From: Bacteroides fragilis
Lineage (GTDB): Bacteria; Bacteroidota; Bacteroidia; Bacteroidales; Bacteroidaceae
Direction of reading: 5' to 3'
Length of the DNA stretch: 47,729 nucleotides
Assembly: GCF_019583405.1 (NCBI RefSeq)
Contig: NZ_SZUU01000015.1
Coordinates: 1 to 47,729, forward strand
The notes beneath the pieces are model-generated. The model searched no databases. It saw only the letters and a list, made by a program, of their open reading frames with translations, and was not told where the DNA came from. Shown piece after piece: positions 45,180-47,729 of the stretch. Position 1 is the stretch's first letter; every line of letters begins with the position of its first letter. The translations under genes and the position numbers were made by a program.

Positions 45180-46133
45180 TTAATAGATTGCTTTGGCTAC
45201 TTCTTTAATACTGTCCACTGCTCCGATGGAGTAGAAATGGATACTGGGCACACCGGCTGCCATCAGCTCTTTGCATTGGCTGATGCACCACTTGATGCCT
45301 ACCTGACGGGCTTCCTCATCGGTTTGGCACTTCAGTGCTTCCTTGGTCAACTCTTCCGGAAGGTCTACCTTGAAGGTTTTAGGCACCATGTTCAGTTGTG
45401 ATATCTTTTTAAAGGGCTTAATACCCGGGATGATAGGGATGTCGATGCCTGCCTGATGTACCTTTTCTACGAATTCAAAGTACTTTTTGTTATCATAGAA
45501 CAGTTGGGTAACGGCATATTCTGCGCCGGCTTCCACTTTCTTCTTCAACCAATAGATATCCATATCGATATTAGGAGCTTCTTCATGCTTTTCCGGATAG
45601 CAAGCCACACCGTATGAGAAAGGAGTATTAGTCACTTTCATCTCCGATCCGTCTACAAAAATACCTTTGTTGAAGTTATTGATTTGTTGCTGCAGATCCA
45701 AAGCATGATGGTGTCCGTCTCCCTCAGGAGTAAATACTGTTTCATGTTTGGCTTTATCGCCACGAAGCACTAATAGATCTGTAATACCCAGGAACTGAAG
45801 GTCGAGCAGTACATATTCTGTCTCTTCCTGTGTAAACCCGCTGCACAAAATGTGTGGTACTACTGTGATGTTGTATTTATTCTGGATGGCAGCAGCTACA
45901 GCTACGGTTCCCGGACGTCTTCTCAGGCGGTTGCGCTGAAAAAGTCCGTTGCCTAAATCCTGATATACATACTCACTGCGATGAGTGGTGATGTTGATAT
46001 ACTTTGGGTCGAACTCACGTAAGGTATCTATGGTTTGGTACAACTTCTCGATACCCGTACCCTTTAAAGGAGGAAGTATTTCGAAAGAGAAAGCTGTTTT
46101 TTCGTTGCTATGTATTAAATCAATTACTCTCAT
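45180..46133 (-). CDS. metF: methylenetetrahydrofolate reductase
   Basis: Reduces 5,10-methylene- to 5-methyl-tetrahydrofolate with FAD, the methyl donor for methionine synthesis. The product is 317 residues. The start at 46133 (MRVIDLIHSNEKTAFSFEILPP) is used; the longer frame runs through the promoter region. Family features are FSFEILPPLKG near the N-terminus, LVLRGD in the middle, and AEYAVTQLFYD and IIPGIKP in the C-terminal half. It heads the operon metF-holB-ricT-gldH. No SAM or cobalamin riboswitch is visible: the leader is only about 40 bases. Confidence 0.95.
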   Translation of the reverse strand: MRVIDLIHSNEKTAFSFEILPPLKGTGIEKLYQTIDTLREFDPKYINITTHRSEYVYQDLGNGLFQRNRLRRRPGTVAVAAAIQNKYNITVVPHILCSGFTQEETEYVLLDLQFLGITDLLVLRGDKAKHETVFTPEGDGHHHALDLQQQINNFNKGIFVDGSEMKVTNTPFSYGVACYPEKHEEAPNIDMDIYWLKKKVEAGAEYAVTQLFYDNKKYFEFVEKVHQAGIDIPIIPGIKPFKKISQLNMVPKTFKVDLPEELTKEALKCQTDEEARQVGIKWCISQCKELMAAGVPSIHFYSIGAVDSIKEVAKAIY

Positions 46134-46182
46134 TATTTTTTTATTCGTCTTTGCTATCCTTGCAAAAGCATGCATATTGGGA

Positions 46183-46190
46183 CAAAAATA
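46183..46190 (-). promoter_or_regulatory. -7 element for the metF operon
   Basis: TATTTTTG on the minus strand fits TAnnTTTG and lies 49 bases before the metF ATG. The -33 position has only a partial match. Confidence 0.6.
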
Positions 46191-46645
46191 CGAAAAAAAG
46201 ATGAAACGAAATCGTTGTAGAACCTGAAAAGATTGTCTTTGTTCCCAGTTATGATTCTTTTTTTGTTGTTAACCTGAACTTTTAATGAATAGAAGGCACA
46301 ACTTTTATAAAAAGATATTTATTGTAACTTGTTTGGAGATATTTATCTGATTTGTATTATGCTCACATACAAGCGATAGTTATTTCTGCTTGAGTTGTAA
46401 TGGAAGGAATGGAGAAATAAGTTTCGACTTCAAGATGATTCAAACATCATTGTCCGTATGAAGCTATACATTATTGGGGTGGAAAGAACTTTCTGTATGT
46501 TATTAATGCTATGATGGGAGATGATTGATGCAAAGCGGTTAGGCATAGGGATAAGGAGTGGGGGTGGTTTATAAAGGCAGGCTAAGGTTAATGCATGTCT
46601 TCGGTAAATTCTATGTGGATAACTGGTTGAGAGTCTGAAATTGAA
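46191..46645. other. 455-base G-rich gene-free stretch upstream of metF
   Basis: No supported gene. By hand count, 46501-46620 has 40 G and 10 C on the + strand. Short open frames here show no family resemblance. Confidence 0.6.
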
Positions 46646-46717
46646 TTTGAAAACAGGATTCAAGTATAAAACCTGAATCACGTAATTTTCTATTAACACA
46701 AAATTATGGAAAGTACC
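46646..46717 (+). repeat. 72-bp inverted repeat, left arm
   Basis: This arm matches the reverse complement of 46882-46953 at 62 of 72 positions (86%) with no gap. It contains its own short inverted repeat, GATTCA (46657-46662) and TGAATC (46674-46679). Homology does not extend clearly beyond either end. The 164 bases between the arms hold no gene. Confidence 0.9.
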
Positions 46718-46881
46718 TTTTAATAGTGCTGGTATAGAATAAGAGGAGATGGCGTAATTGACTTTGTTTGTATTATCCGGACATTATTGTTTTATGTTTT
46801 TGATTTCTTCTTTCATACCTACGGAGGGATAAAGAATGGGGATAAAGGTGGAGTTGACTTTCTCTTTCCTAATTTTTGGGA

Positions 46882-46953
46882 GGCACTATCCACAATTTTG
46901 TGTAAATAGAAAACTTCAGGATTCAGGCATTATACTTGAATCCTGTTTTCAAA
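46882..46953 (-). repeat. 72-bp inverted repeat, right arm
   Basis: Reverse-complement partner of 46646-46717. Its internal stem is a perfect 7-bp pair, GGATTCA and TGAATCC. No target-site duplication was found at the outer ends, so a transposon origin is not supported. Confidence 0.9.
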
Positions 46954-47004
46954 TATAGGGGACTTGTTTTGTGCCATTTCTCTTTTCTTGTTTTCTCTAA
47001 TCAA

Positions 47005-47041
47005 TACCTTTTAAACCAACATTCCTTTGGTTTAAAAGGTA
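47005..47041. other. 15-bp perfect palindromic hairpin
   Basis: TACCTTTTAAACCAA (47005-47019) and its complement (47027-47041) flank a 7-base loop. No T-run follows on either strand and no gene is adjacent, so it does not look like a simple terminator. Confidence 0.85.
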
Positions 47042-47262
47042 GCCTTCTCCCGTTTCCGCCCCGAACTTTGCTTTTGAAAATCTTGCGCAACAGAGCTTCT
47101 CGGATCACAAACACACTCTCTCGGATTACCTCCATACTTGTCCTAATCGCAACTATCCCTTTCCGTCCACCCCTTATTCCTTTTTCCAGGAAACCCCCTC
47201 TTATCTCTTTATTTCCTTCATTCTCAATTTTTTTCCCCCTTTTGTTTTTCCTCTTCCTATTA

Positions 47263-47289
47263 CTTGATTTAACACAGAGTTAAATCAAG
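47263..47289 (+). terminator. terminator-like hairpin in the C/T-rich tract
   Basis: CTTGATTTAAC (47263-47273) and its complement (47279-47289) form an 11-bp stem with a 5-base loop, followed on the + strand by CCTTTTGTTTT. No + strand gene precedes it, so what it terminates is unclear. Confidence 0.5.
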
Positions 47290-47395
47290 CCTTTTGTTTT
47301 CAAATAACAAGCCTTTTCGAAGTAAAAGCTTTGTTCTTTCCGCCCCTGAAATAAACCTCTCCCCAACCGCATTAACAATGTTAACGCGTGCTTCC

Positions 47396-47518
47396 GTTCA
47401 ATTTTTGTTTGATTCCTGTTTGATTTCCGTTCAACTCCCGCCAAAGTTCCCACCAGGTTTTTTGTTTAACCCCCGTCGTATTTTCTGTTTAACTCCCGTC
47501 AAGCTCCCGTTAACCCCC
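47396..47518 (+). repeat. degenerate 11-nt tandem repeat
   Basis: Units close to GTTTAACTCCC follow one another: GTTCAATTTTT (47396), GTTTGATTCCT (47407), GTTTGATTTCC (47418), GTTCAACTCCC (47429), then a diverged stretch 47440-47463, GTTTAACCCCC (47464), a 12-nt unit (47475), GTTTAACTCCC (47487), GTCAAGCTCCC (47498) and GTTAACCCCC (47509). Confidence 0.75.
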
Positions 47519-47729
47519 TATTTTCTCCTCAATTTCCTCCCCGAAACGTCCCTTTCCCTCCCTTTCGCAGCACATATCCTTTCCTTCCTCCCCTGCAAAC
47601 TCCCCCTTATATAATATAATAATGTGTCCCTTTCCCTCTTTTCCTTCGCGTCCCCCATAATCCTTTTTTACAATCCTCCTCTCCCTCAGCCCTTTACGTT
47701 CCGAATCAAAATTTCTTCAAAAAAATACC

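Larger units (their letters stand above)
47042..47729. other. C/T-rich, G-poor gene-free tract
   Basis: About 690 bases to the window end with a very strong strand bias: 73 C and 11 G in 47521-47700 on the + strand. Open frames here (46936-47283, 47294-47614) encode Phe/Leu/Pro/Ser-rich low-complexity sequence, as expected by chance from C/T-rich DNA. It holds the hairpin at 47263-47289, the 13-base palindrome TTAACAATGTTAA at 47372-47384, and the 11-nt repeats at 47396-47518. Confidence 0.75.

Noticed and set aside
46134..46182. SAM or cobalamin riboswitch in the metF leader
   Set aside because: The likely transcript leader is about 40 bases, too short for either class, and no characteristic stems were seen.
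46430..46699. Minus-strand 89-codon frame upstream of metF
   Set aside because: It runs into the left arm of the 72-bp inverted repeat and has no recognisable composition or motif.
46646..46953. Interpretation of the 72-bp inverted repeat as an insertion sequence
   Set aside because: The 164 bases between the arms encode no transposase and no target duplication is visible at the outer ends.
46936..47614. Two + strand open frames (115 and 106 codons) in the C/T-rich tract
   Set aside because: Their translations are Phe/Leu/Pro/Ser low-complexity sequence expected from C/T-rich DNA, and they run through the hairpins and the 11-nt repeats. No signal or family motif.

Overview
The window looks like chromosomal DNA from a Bacteroides species of the fragilis/thetaiotaomicron group. 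The evidence is a set of TAnnTTTG promoter elements, starts without Shine-Dalgarno sequences, a GldH-type lipoprotein, an exbB-exbD-exbD-tonB-PstS-TPR operon and a purH-mreBCD-mrdA-rodA cluster. The species call is an inference from gene content. I see no prophage, insertion sequence, CRISPR array or plasmid gene.

Layout: 1-128 is the 3' end of a 5S rRNA gene and its terminator. 384-830 is an unknown exported protein. 970-6326 is a Ton motor operon (ExbB, two ExbD, TonB, a PstS-like lipoprotein, a TPR protein). 6649-9517 is an ABC transporter, a YtrA-type GntR repressor and an unknown anchored protein. 9856-11379 is a lone secreted glycoside hydrolase-like protein. 11537-11609 (minus) is an initiator tRNA-fMet. 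11849-13878 is TetR regulator, FabG and an RluA-type pseudouridine synthase. 14010-14207 (minus) is a 65-residue secreted peptide with a decayed partial copy beside it. 14508-15851 (minus) is a sigma-54 response regulator, divergent from cyclophilin lipoprotein, M16 peptidase, MATE exporter and hybrid histidine kinase (15945-21662). 21774-28697 is a TamB-like/TamA-like pair for envelope assembly. 28824-29726 is a nucleotidyltransferase. 30639-34643 is an ABC-F ATPase and an M13 peptidase. 34795-42153 is purH followed by the rod-shape/elongasome genes. 42148-46133 (minus) is metF, DNA polymerase III delta', a RicT-like protein and gldH in one tight operon that runs into rodA from the other side.

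46134-47729 has no convincing gene and is the most unusual part. The + strand of intergenic DNA is G-rich and C-poor up to about 46.9 kb, then becomes strongly C-rich and G-poor to the end (73 C against 11 G in 47521-47700 by hand count). At the switch lie a 72-bp inverted repeat (86% identical arms), a 15-bp perfect palindrome and, further on, a degenerate 11-nt tandem repeat. Together with the turn from + strand to - strand genes near 42.15 kb, this fits a replichore boundary of terminus polarity. That is an inference; whole-chromosome skew would decide it.

Most genes serve the cell envelope: energising outer-membrane transport, lipoprotein folding and proteolysis, TamA/TamB assembly, and peptidoglycan elongation. 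Housekeeping genes for purines, folate, replication and translation are interspersed.
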